Source of the DNA: Mitsuaria sp. WAJ17
Lineage (GTDB): Bacteria; Pseudomonadota; Gammaproteobacteria; Burkholderiales; Burkholderiaceae_C
DNA length: 64,000 nt
Reading direction: 5' to 3'
NCBI RefSeq assembly: GCF_014174515.1
Contig: NZ_JACJUG010000010.1
Span: 1-64,000 of the forward strand
The translations under genes and the position numbers were made by a program. Every line of letters starts with the position of its first letter. Within the stretch, counting starts at the first letter, position 1. Positions 48,211 to 57,151 of the stretch are shown here, one piece after another. The notes below the pieces were generated by a model. That model worked only from the letters and a program-made list of their open reading frames with translations. It was not told where the DNA came from and searched no databases.

Positions 48211-48238
48211 AAAAAGTCCCGTCATCGACGGCAGGGAC
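48211..48238 (-). terminator. Terminator after the GlcG/HbpS-like gene
   Basis: On the minus strand GTCCC/GGGAC (with an inner CCGTC/GACGG option) is followed by TTTTTG. About 43 nt after the gene's stop. Confidence 0.7.
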
Positions 48239-48280
48239 ATTCGCGGGAAACGAACCCTCGCCTCGCCCAACGGCTCGGCT

Positions 48281-48685
48281 TCAGCCCAGCGCCGCAATGC
48301 CCGCGCGTGCGATCTGAGCATCCTCGCTGGACTTCACACCGCTGACACCGACAGCACCCACACAGAAGCCATCAACCATCACGGGCACGCCACCCTCAAG
48401 CAGACCAGACAGGCCGGGGGCGCTCAGGAAGGAGACGCGCCCTTGGTTGATCATGTCTTCGTAGACCTTGGACTCGCGACGTCCCAAGGCTGCCGTATGC
48501 GCCTTGGCTGGAGCGATCTGGGCGGAGATGGCCGCGGCGCCGTCCAGGCGCTGCAGCCACAGCAAGTGACCACCATCGTCCACGATGGCGATACTGACGG
48601 CCCAGTTGTTCTTTGCCGCCTCGGCTTCGGCTGCGGCGGCAATGCGCTTGACGTCTTCCAGGGCGAGATAGGGCTTATGCTTCAT
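48281..48685 (-). CDS. GlcG/HbpS family protein
   Basis: A 134-residue protein of the GlcG/HbpS (DUF336) family: LALEDVKRIAAAAEAEAAKN, VSIAIVDDGGHLLWLQRLDG, AKAHTAALGRRESKVYEDM and GVPVMVDGFCVGAVGVSG. Some members bind haem or cobalamin-like ligands; others are linked to glycolate use. No partner gene is next to it. ATG 48685 (MKHKPYLAL) was chosen over one 11 codons upstream. No signal peptide, so cytosolic. Confidence 0.9.
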   Translation of the reverse strand: MKHKPYLALEDVKRIAAAAEAEAAKNNWAVSIAIVDDGGHLLWLQRLDGAAAISAQIAPAKAHTAALGRRESKVYEDMINQGRVSFLSAPGLSGLLEGGVPVMVDGFCVGAVGVSGVKSSEDAQIARAGIAALG

Positions 48686-48845
48686 AGGGGATCTCGTGAA
48701 CTTGAAAAATGCAGACAAGGCCTCACTTTAGCCTTGACCCGTCATGGGATTCGGCACGCAGATGGCAAAACTGTCGCTCTGCTCACCCTAGAATCGGTCG
48801 GGCCTGCCCCGTCCGGGCAGCCTGTCAATAAAACCGGAGAAATTC

Positions 48846-49535
48846 ATGTACGACGTTCAAGGTCAGATCGGCAGCTTTGCCCAAGGCCTGGCCGCCGACC
48901 GGCAGCGTGTGCTGCGCAATACCTACTGGCTGCTGGCGCTTTCCATGGTCCCCACCGTGCTGGGTGCTTGGATCGGCGTGAGCACCGGCATCCTGGCCAC
49001 CCTGGGCAGCGGCCCCAGCTTGCTTCTGTTCCTTGTAGGCGCCTTCGGCCTCATGTTCCTGGTTGAAAAGACCAAGAACAGCGCAGCCGGCGTGGCCTCG
49101 TTGCTGGCCTTCACGTTCTTCATGGGCCTGATGCTCTCCCGCCTGCTGAGCTTCGTGCTGGGTTTCTCCAACGGCCCCACGCTGATCATGACGGCCTTCG
49201 CAGGCACTGGCGCCATCTTCCTCGCCATGGCCAGCCTCGCCACGGTGATCAAGCGCGATCTGTCCGCCATGGGCAAGTTTCTGTTCGTCGGCGTGATCAT
49301 CATGTTCGTGGCCGGCCTGGTGAACGTCTTCCTGCAGTCCTCAGCCCTGATGCTGACGCTGATGGTGCTGTCCATGGCCGTGTTCTCGGCCTTCATGGTG
49401 TATGACGTCAAGCGCATCATCGATGGCGGCGAGACCAACTACATCAGCGCCACCCTCGCCATCTACCTGGACATCTACAACGTATTCCAGAATCTGCTGG
49501 CGATGCTGGGCATCTTCGGCGGCGAACGCGACTGA
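48846..49535 (+). CDS. BAX-inhibitor-1/YccA family membrane protein
   Basis: A 229-residue inner-membrane protein with seven hydrophobic helices, typical of the YccA/YbhL branch (LRNTYWLLALSMVPTVLGAW, AFTFFMGLMLSRLLSFVLGF, FSAFMVYDVKRIIDGGETNY, YLDIYNVFQNLLAMLGIFGG). The conserved acidic pair at the C-terminal pore (Asp in VYDVKRI and LDIYN) is kept. E. coli YccA is a substrate and modulator of FtsH, whose gene is also in this window but not adjacent. CGGAG lies 7-8 nt upstream of the ATG. Confidence 0.94.
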   Translation: MYDVQGQIGSFAQGLAADRQRVLRNTYWLLALSMVPTVLGAWIGVSTGILATLGSGPSLLLFLVGAFGLMFLVEKTKNSAAGVASLLAFTFFMGLMLSRLLSFVLGFSNGPTLIMTAFAGTGAIFLAMASLATVIKRDLSAMGKFLFVGVIIMFVAGLVNVFLQSSALMLTLMVLSMAVFSAFMVYDVKRIIDGGETNYISATLAIYLDIYNVFQNLLAMLGIFGGERD

Positions 49536-49583
49536 GCGACAGCGCCCCTGCGAGCCAAGGCGTGCAGGGAGCACTCAAGAACA

Positions 49584-49619
49584 AAGGGCTCCGATATCAC
49601 CGATATCGGAGCCCTTTTT
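49584..49619. terminator. Long terminator between converging genes
   Basis: A perfect 15-bp stem (AAGGGCTCCGATATC and its complement) with a 3-nt loop, then TTTTTC on the plus strand. On the minus strand only TTTG follows. It ends the BAX-inhibitor gene and probably blocks readthrough from rlmD. Confidence 0.92.
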
Positions 49620-49639
49620 CTTGGCACTGGCGCCGCGGC

Positions 49640-51004
49640 TCAGCGCTCAAAGACGGCGATGCTCTCCACATGGGCCGTATGCGGGAACATGTTCACCGCA
49701 CTGGCCGCCGTGCAGCGGTAGCCGCCCACATTGACCAGCAGACCCGCATCGCGCGCCAGTGTGGCCGGATTGCAGGACACATACACGATGCGCCGTGGCG
49801 GCTGCCAGCCCGGTGCCAGGCTGGGATCCGCGCAGAGGTCTGCCAGGGCCTTGACCAGGGCGAAGGCGCCCTCCCGAGGCGGGTCCACCAGCCAGCGATC
49901 AGCATCGCCATCAGCCACCAGCATGGCGGGCGTCATCTCGAAGAGATTGCGTGCCACAAAGCGGGTCTTGTGGTCCAGCTTGTTGCGCCGGGCATTCTCA
50001 CGCGAGCGCTGCACCAGCGCCTCGCTGCCCTCGATGCCCAGCACCTCGCGCGCCTGCGTGGCCAGCGGCAGCGTGAAGTTGCCGAGCCCGCAGAACCAGT
50101 CAATCACACGTTCATCCTTGTGCACCTCCAGCAGGCGCAGCGCGCGCCCCACCAGCACGGTATTGATGTGGTGATTGACCTGGGTAAAGTCCGTGGGCTT
50201 GAAGGGCATCAGGATGCCGAACTCGGGCAGTGTGTAGGCCAGCTCGGCGCCGCCGTCGTCCATGAGCCGGACAGTGTCCGGGCCCTTGGGCTGCAGCCAC
50301 CACTGCACCTCGTGCTGCGCGGCGAAATCGCGCAGGCGCTGCTTGTCGGGCTCGCCCAGCGGTTCGAGGTGGCGCAGTACCAGGGCGGTGATCTGCCGCC
50401 CATCCACATCACCCATGGCCAGCTCGATCTGCGGCAGGCGGTCGCGCTCATCCATGCTGGCGATCAGGGCCCGCAGGGGCATCAGCAGGTCGCTCACCTT
50501 TTGCGGGAGGATGCGGCACTGCTGCATGTCGGCGATGTAGCGGCTCTTGCGCTCGTGGAAACCCACCAGCACCTCGCCCTTCTTCGCGACATAGCGCACC
50601 GACAAGCGCGCACGGTATCGGTAGCCCCAAGCCGGCCCTTCGATGGGGCGCAGCAGGCGCTCGGCCTTGACCTTGCCCAGGTGCCAGAGGTTGTCCTCGA
50701 CCACCCGCTGCTTCACGGCCACCTGGGCCGCGACGTGCAGGTGCTGCATCTTGCAACCACCGCAGGCGCCGGCATGCAGGCCGAAGTGCGGGCAGCCCGG
50801 TGTCACCCGTTGCGAGCTTTCGCGGCGCAGGGCGACGAGGCTGCCCTGCTCCCAGTTGTTCTTCTTGCGGCCGACGGTGACTTGCACCTCTTCACCAGGC
50901 AGTGCGCCCTCGATGAAGACCACCTTGCCTTCGCTGTTGTGGGCGATGCCCTGCGCCTCGATGTCCAGGGACTCGACCTTGAGCCATTCTGATTGTTGCG
51001 TCAT
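49640..51004 (-). CDS. rlmD: 23S rRNA m5U1939 methyltransferase
   Basis: A 454-residue RlmD. The N-terminal TRAM domain ([20 protein letters not shown]) is followed by the Fe-S cysteines of the RumA type: C71 (PGC), C80, C83 (GACGGCKMQ) and a later Cys in DMQQCRIL. The methyltransferase part has [14 protein letters not shown] (SAM motif), a DPPREG loop and [11 protein letters not shown] with the catalytic Cys. It lies downstream of rpoS, a common order in Burkholderiales. Confidence 0.96.
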   Translation of the reverse strand: MTQQSEWLKVESLDIEAQGIAHNSEGKVVFIEGALPGEEVQVTVGRKKNNWEQGSLVALRRESSQRVTPGCPHFGLHAGACGGCKMQHLHVAAQVAVKQRVVEDNLWHLGKVKAERLLRPIEGPAWGYRYRARLSVRYVAKKGEVLVGFHERKSRYIADMQQCRILPQKVSDLLMPLRALIASMDERDRLPQIELAMGDVDGRQITALVLRHLEPLGEPDKQRLRDFAAQHEVQWWLQPKGPDTVRLMDDGGAELAYTLPEFGILMPFKPTDFTQVNHHINTVLVGRALRLLEVHKDERVIDWFCGLGNFTLPLATQAREVLGIEGSEALVQRSRENARRNKLDHKTRFVARNLFEMTPAMLVADGDADRWLVDPPREGAFALVKALADLCADPSLAPGWQPPRRIVYVSCNPATLARDAGLLVNVGGYRCTAASAVNMFPHTAHVESIAVFER

Positions 51005-51058
51005 GGGCCGATTATCCCAGGGCCGGCGATACCGACTGGGGAGCCCGGGCTGGAGCCC

Positions 51059-52066
51059 TCAGAAGATGGCGTCGCGGTTGATGCCGTGCCGCATCATGTT
51101 GCGCTTGAGCTTGGTGAGGGCCTCGATCTGGATCTGCCGGATGCGTTCGCGCGTCAGGCCCAGACGCTGCGCCAGCACGTCCAGGGTCTCCGGCTCGCGG
51201 TCCGCCAGGCCGTAGCGGCCTGACAGCACCTCGCGCTCGCGTTCGCTGAGCGAGGCCAGGCCATGCGCCAAGAGGTCCTCGATCTCATGGTTGAGGCGCG
51301 AGCCCATGGGGTCGGGCGACTGCTCGTCGGCGACCAGGTCCACCATGGCCTCGCCGCCCTCGTTGCCACGATCCACGGGCAGATCCAGCGAGCTGGGCAG
51401 CTCGGCGTAGGCCAGCAGCTCATTGATCTCGCCCACCGGGCGATTGAGCAGATGGGCGATTTCATCGGCCCGGACCTGCGCCTCGGCGCCCTTCTGACTG
51501 GCCAGGGCCTCGAGCGCGCGGCGCGCCTTGAGCACCTGGTTGAGTTCGCGCACGATATGCACGGGCAGACGCACCAGTCGGGCCTGGTGCATCAGGGCGC
51601 GCTCGATGCCCTGGCGGATCCACCAACTGGCATAGGTCGAGAAGCGGAAGCCGCGCTCGGGCTCGAATTTGCCGATGGCATGCATCAGGCCCAGATTGCC
51701 CTCCTCGATGAGGTCGCTCATCGGCAGGCCTCGGCCCAAGTAGTTCTTCGCAATGCTCACGACAAGGCGAAGGTTGTGCTCGATCATGGCCTGGCGGGCC
51801 TCGAAGCTGCCCGCCCGCGCCCGCATGGCGGTATCGAACTCCTGCTGAGGCGTCAGCAATGGCGTGCGCCGGATGTCGCGAAGATAGGCTTGCAGGGCAT
51901 TGCCCAGCTCGACGTCACCCTGGGCCAGCAGATCGGGGGGACGCACACCGTCCGCCTCATCCGCTTCATCGGCATCATCAGGTACTGAGCTTTCATCGGC
52001 CAGGCCCGGGGCGCCGTTCAGCGGCAGGCGCGGCAGTTCGGGGGCGGATTCCAGAGGATTCTCCAT
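51059..52066 (-). CDS. rpoS: Stationary-phase sigma factor RpoS
   Basis: A 335-residue sigma-70-type factor lacking region 1.1. It has [20 protein letters not shown] (region 1.2), [20 protein letters not shown] then [12 protein letters not shown] (2.1-2.2), [17 protein letters not shown] (2.3-2.4), the region 3 segment and [18 protein letters not shown] (4.2). The [14 protein letters not shown] and [16 protein letters not shown] phrases are RpoS-like. A longer acidic N-terminus (~55 residues, [11 protein letters not shown]) precedes region 1.2. It lies 25 nt after nlpD. Confidence 0.97.
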   Translation of the reverse strand: MENPLESAPELPRLPLNGAPGLADESSVPDDADEADEADGVRPPDLLAQGDVELGNALQAYLRDIRRTPLLTPQQEFDTAMRARAGSFEARQAMIEHNLRLVVSIAKNYLGRGLPMSDLIEEGNLGLMHAIGKFEPERGFRFSTYASWWIRQGIERALMHQARLVRLPVHIVRELNQVLKARRALEALASQKGAEAQVRADEIAHLLNRPVGEINELLAYAELPSSLDLPVDRGNEGGEAMVDLVADEQSPDPMGSRLNHEIEDLLAHGLASLSEREREVLSGRYGLADREPETLDVLAQRLGLTRERIRQIQIEALTKLKRNMMRHGINRDAIF

Positions 52067-52091
52067 GATCAGCCCCTTGTGCTAGGCGTGT

Positions 52092-53081
52092 TCAGCGCGG
52101 TGGCAGCACCTTGGCGGGATCCAGGGGCTTGCCACTCTTGCGGACTTCGAAATGAAGCTTGACCTGATCGGCATCGCTTGACCCCATCTCGGCAATTTTC
52201 TGACCGCGGTGGACCAGTTGGTCCTCCTTCACGAGCATGGTCTGATTATGCGCATAGACGCTGAGGTAGTCATTCGCGTGCTTGACGATGATGGCGTTCC
52301 CGTAACCACGCAGGGACGAGCCCACGTACATGACACGCCCGCTGGCCGCGGCAAGCACGGCGTCGCCAGCCTTGCCGCCGAGATCCACGCCCTTGTTGCG
52401 GCTGTCGTCAAAGGACTGGATCACCGCACCAGGCACGGGCCAGGCCCAGGCGACCTCGTCCTCGGAACCCCGGGCGGCAGGCACGCCGGCGGCAGGCACG
52501 CTGGACGAGGCTGCGGAAGCCGGGGCGCTGGCAGGCGCGGACGAGGCCGCCGCGGACGAAGGCGCCGAGCCCCCGACTGAAGCCGCAGTCGCGACAGCGG
52601 GTGGCTTGCCATCCAGGGGTCGGGTCTCGACCTTGGCCGTGTTCACCGGCTTGGTGCTCACCACGGGATTGGCGCCCGGAGCCATCACGCGCAAGACCTG
52701 ACCCACTTCGATCAGGTTGGCGTTGGGCAGGTTGTTCCATTTGACGAGATCACGCCAGTTCTGGCCATTGTCCAGCGCGATGCGGATCAGCGTGTCGCCC
52801 TGCTTGACCGTGTAGTAGCCAGGCTTGCCGGCGTTCTCGGCACCGGGAAGGAGCTTGGGATCCACGGCGGGCACGGCACCGGTGGTCGAGGACGCAGGCG
52901 TGGAGGCGGCGGACTTGCCGGCAGAACCGGTGCTGCGATCCTCCACTGGCGCGCGGTGCGGCGGAACGGCGCAAGCCACCAGCAGGCCCAGCAAGCCCAA
53001 GGCTGCGACGCCGCGCAGGCGCCCCCCGAGGGACATCAACGGCGTCTGCACGAGCGACAGTGGGCGGAGTTGGAAAGACAT
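52092..53081 (-). CDS. nlpD: NlpD-like lipoprotein (LysM + degenerate M23)
   Basis: A 329-residue lipoprotein: lipobox LVAC (Cys37), LysM domain (~residues 87-132, YYTVKQGDTLIRIALDNGQN), an Ala/Ser/Pro-rich linker (~150-210) and a C-terminal M23/LytM domain (KGVDLGGKAGDAVLAAASG, YAHNQTMLVKEDQLVHRGQK, LHFEVRKSGKPLDP). The first zinc ligand His of active M23 enzymes is missing (K-G-V-D), so it should be an amidase activator, as NlpD is in E. coli. ATG 53081 was chosen; a later ATG at 53036 is possible. It sits between pcm and rpoS, and rpoS promoters often lie inside nlpD. Confidence 0.93.
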   Translation of the reverse strand: MSFQLRPLSLVQTPLMSLGGRLRGVAALGLLGLLVACAVPPHRAPVEDRSTGSAGKSAASTPASSTTGAVPAVDPKLLPGAENAGKPGYYTVKQGDTLIRIALDNGQNWRDLVKWNNLPNANLIEVGQVLRVMAPGANPVVSTKPVNTAKVETRPLDGKPPAVATAASVGGSAPSSAAASSAPASAPASAASSSVPAAGVPAARGSEDEVAWAWPVPGAVIQSFDDSRNKGVDLGGKAGDAVLAAASGRVMYVGSSLRGYGNAIIVKHANDYLSVYAHNQTMLVKEDQLVHRGQKIAEMGSSDADQVKLHFEVRKSGKPLDPAKVLPPR

Positions 53082-53144
53082 GTTCTTGCAATCACCCTGA
53101 AAGCCCGCCAAGGCGGGACGACATCACAGGGCGAAGCCTCGCCC

Positions 53145-53972
53145 TCACATGACGCCGGATTTTAGGGGCACGAAAAGCACTGCCTCGTGCTGGGTACGAA
53201 CAAAACGTTGACCGCTCGCATCCCGCACGTGATCGACGACCACCAGCACCTGCCCCTTGCCACCGGGCGCCTGCATGGGCGCGACCAGACGCCCGCCAGG
53301 CGCCAATTGAGCCAACCAGGCGGGCGGCAGGTCTTCGCCGCCTGCGGCTGCAATGATGGCATCGTAAGGAGCCGCCCCCGCATCGCCCAGGCGCCCGTCG
53401 CCATGGATGAGCTTCAGACCTGGCACCTGCAGGCGCGCCAGCGTGTCCACGGCCTTGTCATGCAAGGGCCTGAGCCGCTCGATGCTCACCACCTGACGGG
53501 CCAGGCGGGCGAGCACCGCGGCCTGGTAGCCGCAGCCGGTGCCGATCTCCAGCACACGGCCCAGGCGCCCCTGCTGGCGCGCCCCCTCACCAGCCAGCAG
53601 CAGGGCCAGCATGCGCCCCACGACCGATGGCTTGGAAATGGTCTGACCATGGCCGATGGGCAGGCTGGTGTCCTCGTAGGCCTGGATTGCCAGTGCGCTA
53701 TCGACGAACTCATGGCGCGGCACCTCGACAAGGGCCTGGAGCACGCGCTCATCCCTCAGGCCTTCACGCTGCAGGCGCTGCACCATGCGTTGACGCACGC
53801 CGACGGAGTCCAGCCCAAGGCCCTGGGGCACCTGCAGCCGCGCAGCATCTGCAGCCGCCATGTGCAGGTGCGCCTGCGGGCGCAGCAGCTCACGGGCGGG
53901 CGCGGACGGCTTCGCCTGGACCTGCTCCAGGCCCAGCGGAAAGCGGCGCGGCTTGGGCGTGCCTGCGTTCAC
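53145..53972 (-). CDS. pcm: Protein-L-isoaspartate O-methyltransferase
   Basis: A 275-residue PCMT that repairs isoaspartyl residues. Family motifs: [58 protein letters not shown] and [18 protein letters not shown] (SAM site). About 50 residues precede the usual start, Pro/Ala-rich. The start is GTG at 53972, overlapping the surE stop (GTGA). An internal start near the conserved domain cannot be excluded. Its C-terminal region ([20 protein letters not shown]) is complete. Confidence 0.95.
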   Translation of the reverse strand: MNAGTPKPRRFPLGLEQVQAKPSAPARELLRPQAHLHMAAADAARLQVPQGLGLDSVGVRQRMVQRLQREGLRDERVLQALVEVPRHEFVDSALAIQAYEDTSLPIGHGQTISKPSVVGRMLALLLAGEGARQQGRLGRVLEIGTGCGYQAAVLARLARQVVSIERLRPLHDKAVDTLARLQVPGLKLIHGDGRLGDAGAAPYDAIIAAAGGEDLPPAWLAQLAPGGRLVAPMQAPGGKGQVLVVVDHVRDASGQRFVRTQHEAVLFVPLKSGVM

Positions 53973-54721
53973 TGCTGCGCTCCCGCCAGGCGCTGGCGCC
54001 AGTGTGGCAGGCAGGCATGGTCGGTGAGGTCGATCTGCAGCGGCGTGATGGACACCCTGCCATTGGCGCAGGCATGGAAGTCCGTGCCCTCGCCCGCCTC
54101 GCGCGCATCGCCTGCCGGGCCTATCCAGTACATGAACTCGCCACGCGGGTTCAACTGGTGAATGAGGGGCTCGCTGGCATGGCGCCGACCCAGGCGCGTC
54201 AGGCTCCGCGGCAGGGACGCTGCGTCGGCGCGGTTGGGCACATTGACGTTCAGCAGGAAGGGCTCGCCGAGCCCGCCCGCAACGAGCTGCTCCACCAGGG
54301 AACGGGCCATGGCGGCTGCGGCGTCGAGATGCGCCCAGCCCTTGTCCGCCTGCGAGAAGGCGACGGACGGAATACCGAAGAGATAGCCCTCCGTGGCTGC
54401 CGCCACCGTGCCGGAATAGAGCGTGTCATCGCCCATGTTCGCCCCGTTGTTGATGCCGGAGAGCACCAGGTCGGGCCGGTAGCCCAGCACACCGGTCAGG
54501 GCCAGGTGGACGCAGTCCGAGGGCGTGCCATTGACATAGCGAAAACCGTTGGCTGCGGTATAGACCGACAACGGCCGGGACAGGGTCAGGGCATTGGAGG
54601 TCCCAGAAGCATTCTGCTCAGGCGCGATGACATCGATCTGCCCCAAGCCCTCGCAGGCCTTCACCAAGGCTGCAAGGCCGGGAGCCAGGTAGCCGTCGTC
54701 GTTGGAAATGAGAATCCGCAT
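53969..54721 (-). CDS. surE: 5'/3'-nucleotidase SurE
   Basis: A 250-residue survival protein SurE, a metal-dependent nucleoside monophosphatase. The metal site is [14 protein letters not shown] (D8, D9), with the Ser in the [15 protein letters not shown] loop and N in [20 protein letters not shown]. Length and motifs are normal. First gene of the surE-pcm-nlpD-rpoS block; coupled to pcm by GTGA. Confidence 0.97.
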   Translation of the reverse strand: MRILISNDDGYLAPGLAALVKACEGLGQIDVIAPEQNASGTSNALTLSRPLSVYTAANGFRYVNGTPSDCVHLALTGVLGYRPDLVLSGINNGANMGDDTLYSGTVAAATEGYLFGIPSVAFSQADKGWAHLDAAAAMARSLVEQLVAGGLGEPFLLNVNVPNRADAASLPRSLTRLGRRHASEPLIHQLNPRGEFMYWIGPAGDAREAGEGTDFHACANGRVSITPLQIDLTDHACLPHWRQRLAGAQQ

Positions 54722-54772
54722 GGCGCGATTCTATTGAGCGGCGCTCCGCTTCGGGTCGGTGCTGGCACGGGC

Positions 54773-54797
54773 TTGACTTGCGTCACGCGGGTGACGC
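54773..54797 (+). promoter_or_regulatory. Possible operator with -35-like element upstream of the oxidoreductase gene
   Basis: TTGACT (54773-54778) is followed at once by the dyad GCGTCAC-GCGG-GTGACGC (54780-54797), then 40 nt on by TAGCAT. Further down GCTAGC occurs at 54829 and 54840, 11 bp apart. The dyad next to a -35 resembles MerR- or TetR-type operators, but a good -10 at the right distance is lacking. Confidence 0.4.
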
Positions 54798-54892
54798 CAT
54801 GGCGCACGACTTGCCCCTAGCATGCACCGCTAGCCGAGAGCTAGCACACCGATGCCGCTCCCGCCCCGCGAGCCGACAACAAGGAGACCGTC

Positions 54893-55873
54893 ATGCAAGC
54901 CTGGATCAGCCCCGACGCCGCCGGCGTCCAGACCCTGCGATGGGAGCCGCAGGCCCTGCCCGAGCCGAGCCCTGGGGAAGTCCGCGTCAGGATCCACGCC
55001 GCCAGCCTGAACTTCCCGGACCTGTTGATCTTGCAAGGCAAGTACCAGATGCGCCCGCCGCTGCCCTTCGTGCCCGGCGCCGAGTTCTCGGGCATCGTGG
55101 AGGCCGTGGGTGCCGGCGTGCGCCACCTGCACGCCGGCACCCGCGTTGCCGGCTTCAGCGGCACCGGCGCCTTCGCCACCCATGCCTGCATCAGCGCTGC
55201 CCTGCTCCTGCCCTTGCCGGACGGCTTCGACCTGGACATGGCCGCCGCCTTCATCTGCACCTATGCCACGAGCCAGCACGCCTTGATGGACCGCGGCCAG
55301 CTGCAGGCCGGCGAGACCGTGCTGGTGCTGGGCGCCGCAGGCGGCGTAGGCACCGCGGCCATCCAGCTGGCCAAGGCTGCTGGCGCAAGCGTGATCGCCG
55401 CAGCCTCCAGTGCTGGAAAATGCCAGCGCTGCCTGGACATCGGTGCCGACCACGTCATCGACCTCTCCAGCCAGGACCTGCGAACCACCCTGAAAGAGTT
55501 GACAGGGGGACGCGGGCCCGACCTCATCTACGACCCCGTGGGCGGCGAACTCAGCGAAGCAGCCTTCCGCTCCATCGCCTGGCGCGGAAGGCACCTGGTC
55601 GTGGGCTTTGCGCAGGGGCAGATTCCTGCCCTACCCCTGAACCTCTGCCTGCTCAAGGGCGCGTCACTGGTCGGTGTCTTCTGGGGCGAGTTTGCCAAGC
55701 GGGAACCTCAGCGTAATGCCGTCATGCTGGGTGATCTCGTGCACCTGCACCTCGACGGGCGCATCACACCCGTGATCGACCAGCGCTTCTCCATGCGCGA
55801 GCTTCCTGCCGCTTTCGAACGCATGCAGTCTCGCCAGGTGACGGGCAAGGTGCTGCTGCTCAACGATCACTGA
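54893..55873 (+). CDS. NADPH:quinone oxidoreductase-like MDR enzyme
   Basis: A 326-residue zinc-free medium-chain dehydrogenase/reductase. The substrate domain has RIHAASLNFPDLLILQGKYQ and FVPGAEFSGIVEAVG; the nucleotide domain has the GxxGxxG fold VLVLGAAGGVGTAAIQLAKA and DLIYDPVGGELSEAAF. Typical Cys ligands for catalytic zinc are absent, as in Qor. The NADPH preference is inferred. The substrate could be a quinone or an enoyl compound. It stands alone, divergent from surE. A possible operator lies upstream. Confidence 0.9.
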   Translation: MQAWISPDAAGVQTLRWEPQALPEPSPGEVRVRIHAASLNFPDLLILQGKYQMRPPLPFVPGAEFSGIVEAVGAGVRHLHAGTRVAGFSGTGAFATHACISAALLLPLPDGFDLDMAAAFICTYATSQHALMDRGQLQAGETVLVLGAAGGVGTAAIQLAKAAGASVIAAASSAGKCQRCLDIGADHVIDLSSQDLRTTLKELTGGRGPDLIYDPVGGELSEAAFRSIAWRGRHLVVGFAQGQIPALPLNLCLLKGASLVGVFWGEFAKREPQRNAVMLGDLVHLHLDGRITPVIDQRFSMRELPAAFERMQSRQVTGKVLLLNDH

Positions 55874-56029
55874 CGCAACGTGGCGCCCGAAAGACCGCAT
55901 GGGCAGGGCCCATTCGGCTGCGAGCGCCTTTCGCGAGCCGGAAACGACTGCTTGTCGACTCCCCGCTTTCAGGGGCTTTGTTCGAGAGTCCGGTGCGCTA
56001 GGATGCAGATCTTCTGAGCCCCTCGGACC

Positions 56030-56773
56030 ATGGCCGTCAAAGTACTCATCCTCGAAGACAACCCCGTTGCCCGCAGCTTCCTTTGCCGCGTGGTGAGGGA
56101 AAGCTTCAGCGACACCATGGAACTCGTCGAAGCAGGCGACCTGGAAGGCGCTCGCAAGCAGTTGGCCCGCGTGGCCTCCCTGCCGCCGGAACAGGGCTTC
56201 CGTCTGGTCCTCGTTGACCTGGAGCTGCCAGACGGTAATGGCATGGAGCTGCTGGCCGAGATTGCCAACAGCCCGGCCATCAAAATCGTCACCACGCTGT
56301 ACTCCGATGACGACCATCTCTTCCCTGCCCTGCAGTGCGGCGCGGATGGCTACCTGCTGAAAGAAGACCGCTTCGAGGTCCTGGTGGAAGAGCTGCAGCG
56401 CATTGTGCGCGGCCAGCCTCCGCTGTCGCCGGCCATTGCGCGTCGCCTGCTGTCCCACTTCCGTCCTGGCGCCAGCGGTGACAGCGGACCCATGGGGCTG
56501 AATTCAGGTTTCGGCGCCCTGACCAGCCCTGGCGGCTTCTCCAACAGCCGCACCGTGGCCCTGGACCCAGCCCCCGAGTGGGAGCGCCTGACTCCGCGCG
56601 AGAACGAAGTGCTCACCTATCTGAGCAAGGGCTTCACCATCAAGGAAATCGCCAACCTGATGGGCATCAAGTGGTTCACCGTCAATGACCACATCAAGAG
56701 CATCTACAAGAAGCTGAACGTCTCCAGCCGTGCAGAAGCTGCCGTGCTGGCCAGCAAGCAAGGCCTGGTCTGA
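56030..56773 (+). CDS. Orphan LuxR/NarL-family response regulator
   Basis: A 247-residue two-domain regulator. Receiver domain 1-125: LILEDN (E9, D10), phospho-acceptor D63 in LVLVDLELPDGNG, T88 and K111 (GYLLKED). A ~45-residue Gly/Pro-rich linker with SPGGFSNSR follows, then a LuxR-type HTH (~188-245): LTPRENEVLTYLSKGFTIKE, IANLMGIKWFTVNDHIKSIY, KKLNVSSRAEAAVLA. All receiver residues are kept. There is no histidine kinase gene nearby, so the partner is unknown. Confidence 0.93.
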   Translation: MAVKVLILEDNPVARSFLCRVVRESFSDTMELVEAGDLEGARKQLARVASLPPEQGFRLVLVDLELPDGNGMELLAEIANSPAIKIVTTLYSDDDHLFPALQCGADGYLLKEDRFEVLVEELQRIVRGQPPLSPAIARRLLSHFRPGASGDSGPMGLNSGFGALTSPGGFSNSRTVALDPAPEWERLTPRENEVLTYLSKGFTIKEIANLMGIKWFTVNDHIKSIYKKLNVSSRAEAAVLASKQGLV

Positions 56774-56815
56774 CCTTCAGCCCTGCGCAGTCAAACCCGT
56801 CGATATCCACTGCAC

Positions 56816-56842
56816 AAGGCGCCTAGGGCGCCTTTGCTTTTT
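56816..56842 (+). terminator. Intrinsic terminator after the response regulator
   Basis: Stem AAGGCGCC/GGCGCCTT with a 3-nt loop, then TGCTTTTTGG. Confidence 0.8.
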
Positions 56843-56941
56843 GGCCACTGCCCCTTCGCCCTTGCGGCTGACCCTTGCTGTCACTTTTGCCAAGCCATAT
56901 CAAGCCTAGACAGGACAACCACCAGGAGAAAAACCGAAGCA

Positions 56942-56984
56942 CCAAAACAAAACGGCGACAAGAACCTGAATTCTTGCCGCCGTT
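56942..56984 (-). terminator. Terminator downstream of tRNA-His
   Basis: On the minus strand AACGGCGGCAAGAA pairs with TTCTTGTCGCCGTT (one mismatch), then TTTGTTTTGG. It follows the tRNA by about 14 nt. Nothing else is seen between the response regulator and the tRNA. Confidence 0.85.
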
Positions 56985-56997
56985 CGCTTTTATCCGG

Positions 56998-57074
56998 TGG
57001 GGTGGCTGATGGGACTCGAACCCACGACAACCAGAATCACAATCTGGGACTCTACCAACTGAGCTACAGCCACC
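56998..57074 (-). tRNA. tRNA-His (anticodon GTG)
   Basis: Minus-strand cloverleaf with the extra G(-1) opposite C73, acceptor GTGGCTG/CAGCCAC, anticodon stem CCAGA/TCTGG around TTGTGAT, T-arm GTGGGTTCGAGTCCCA and encoded CCA. G-1:C73 is the tRNA-His identity pair. Confidence 0.98.
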
Positions 57075-57151
57075 GGTGAAGCCTTAGATTATAAGCAGTA
57101 TTTCACCCGCTTGGGAAGAGTTTTCGGAAAACTTTTTCAAACCGCCGAAAA

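Noticed and set aside
48012-48212. Possible 66-codon leader peptide upstream of carA
   Set aside because: Its start lies upstream of the likely -10, and it has no ribosome site and no Arg or pyrimidine-related codon cluster.
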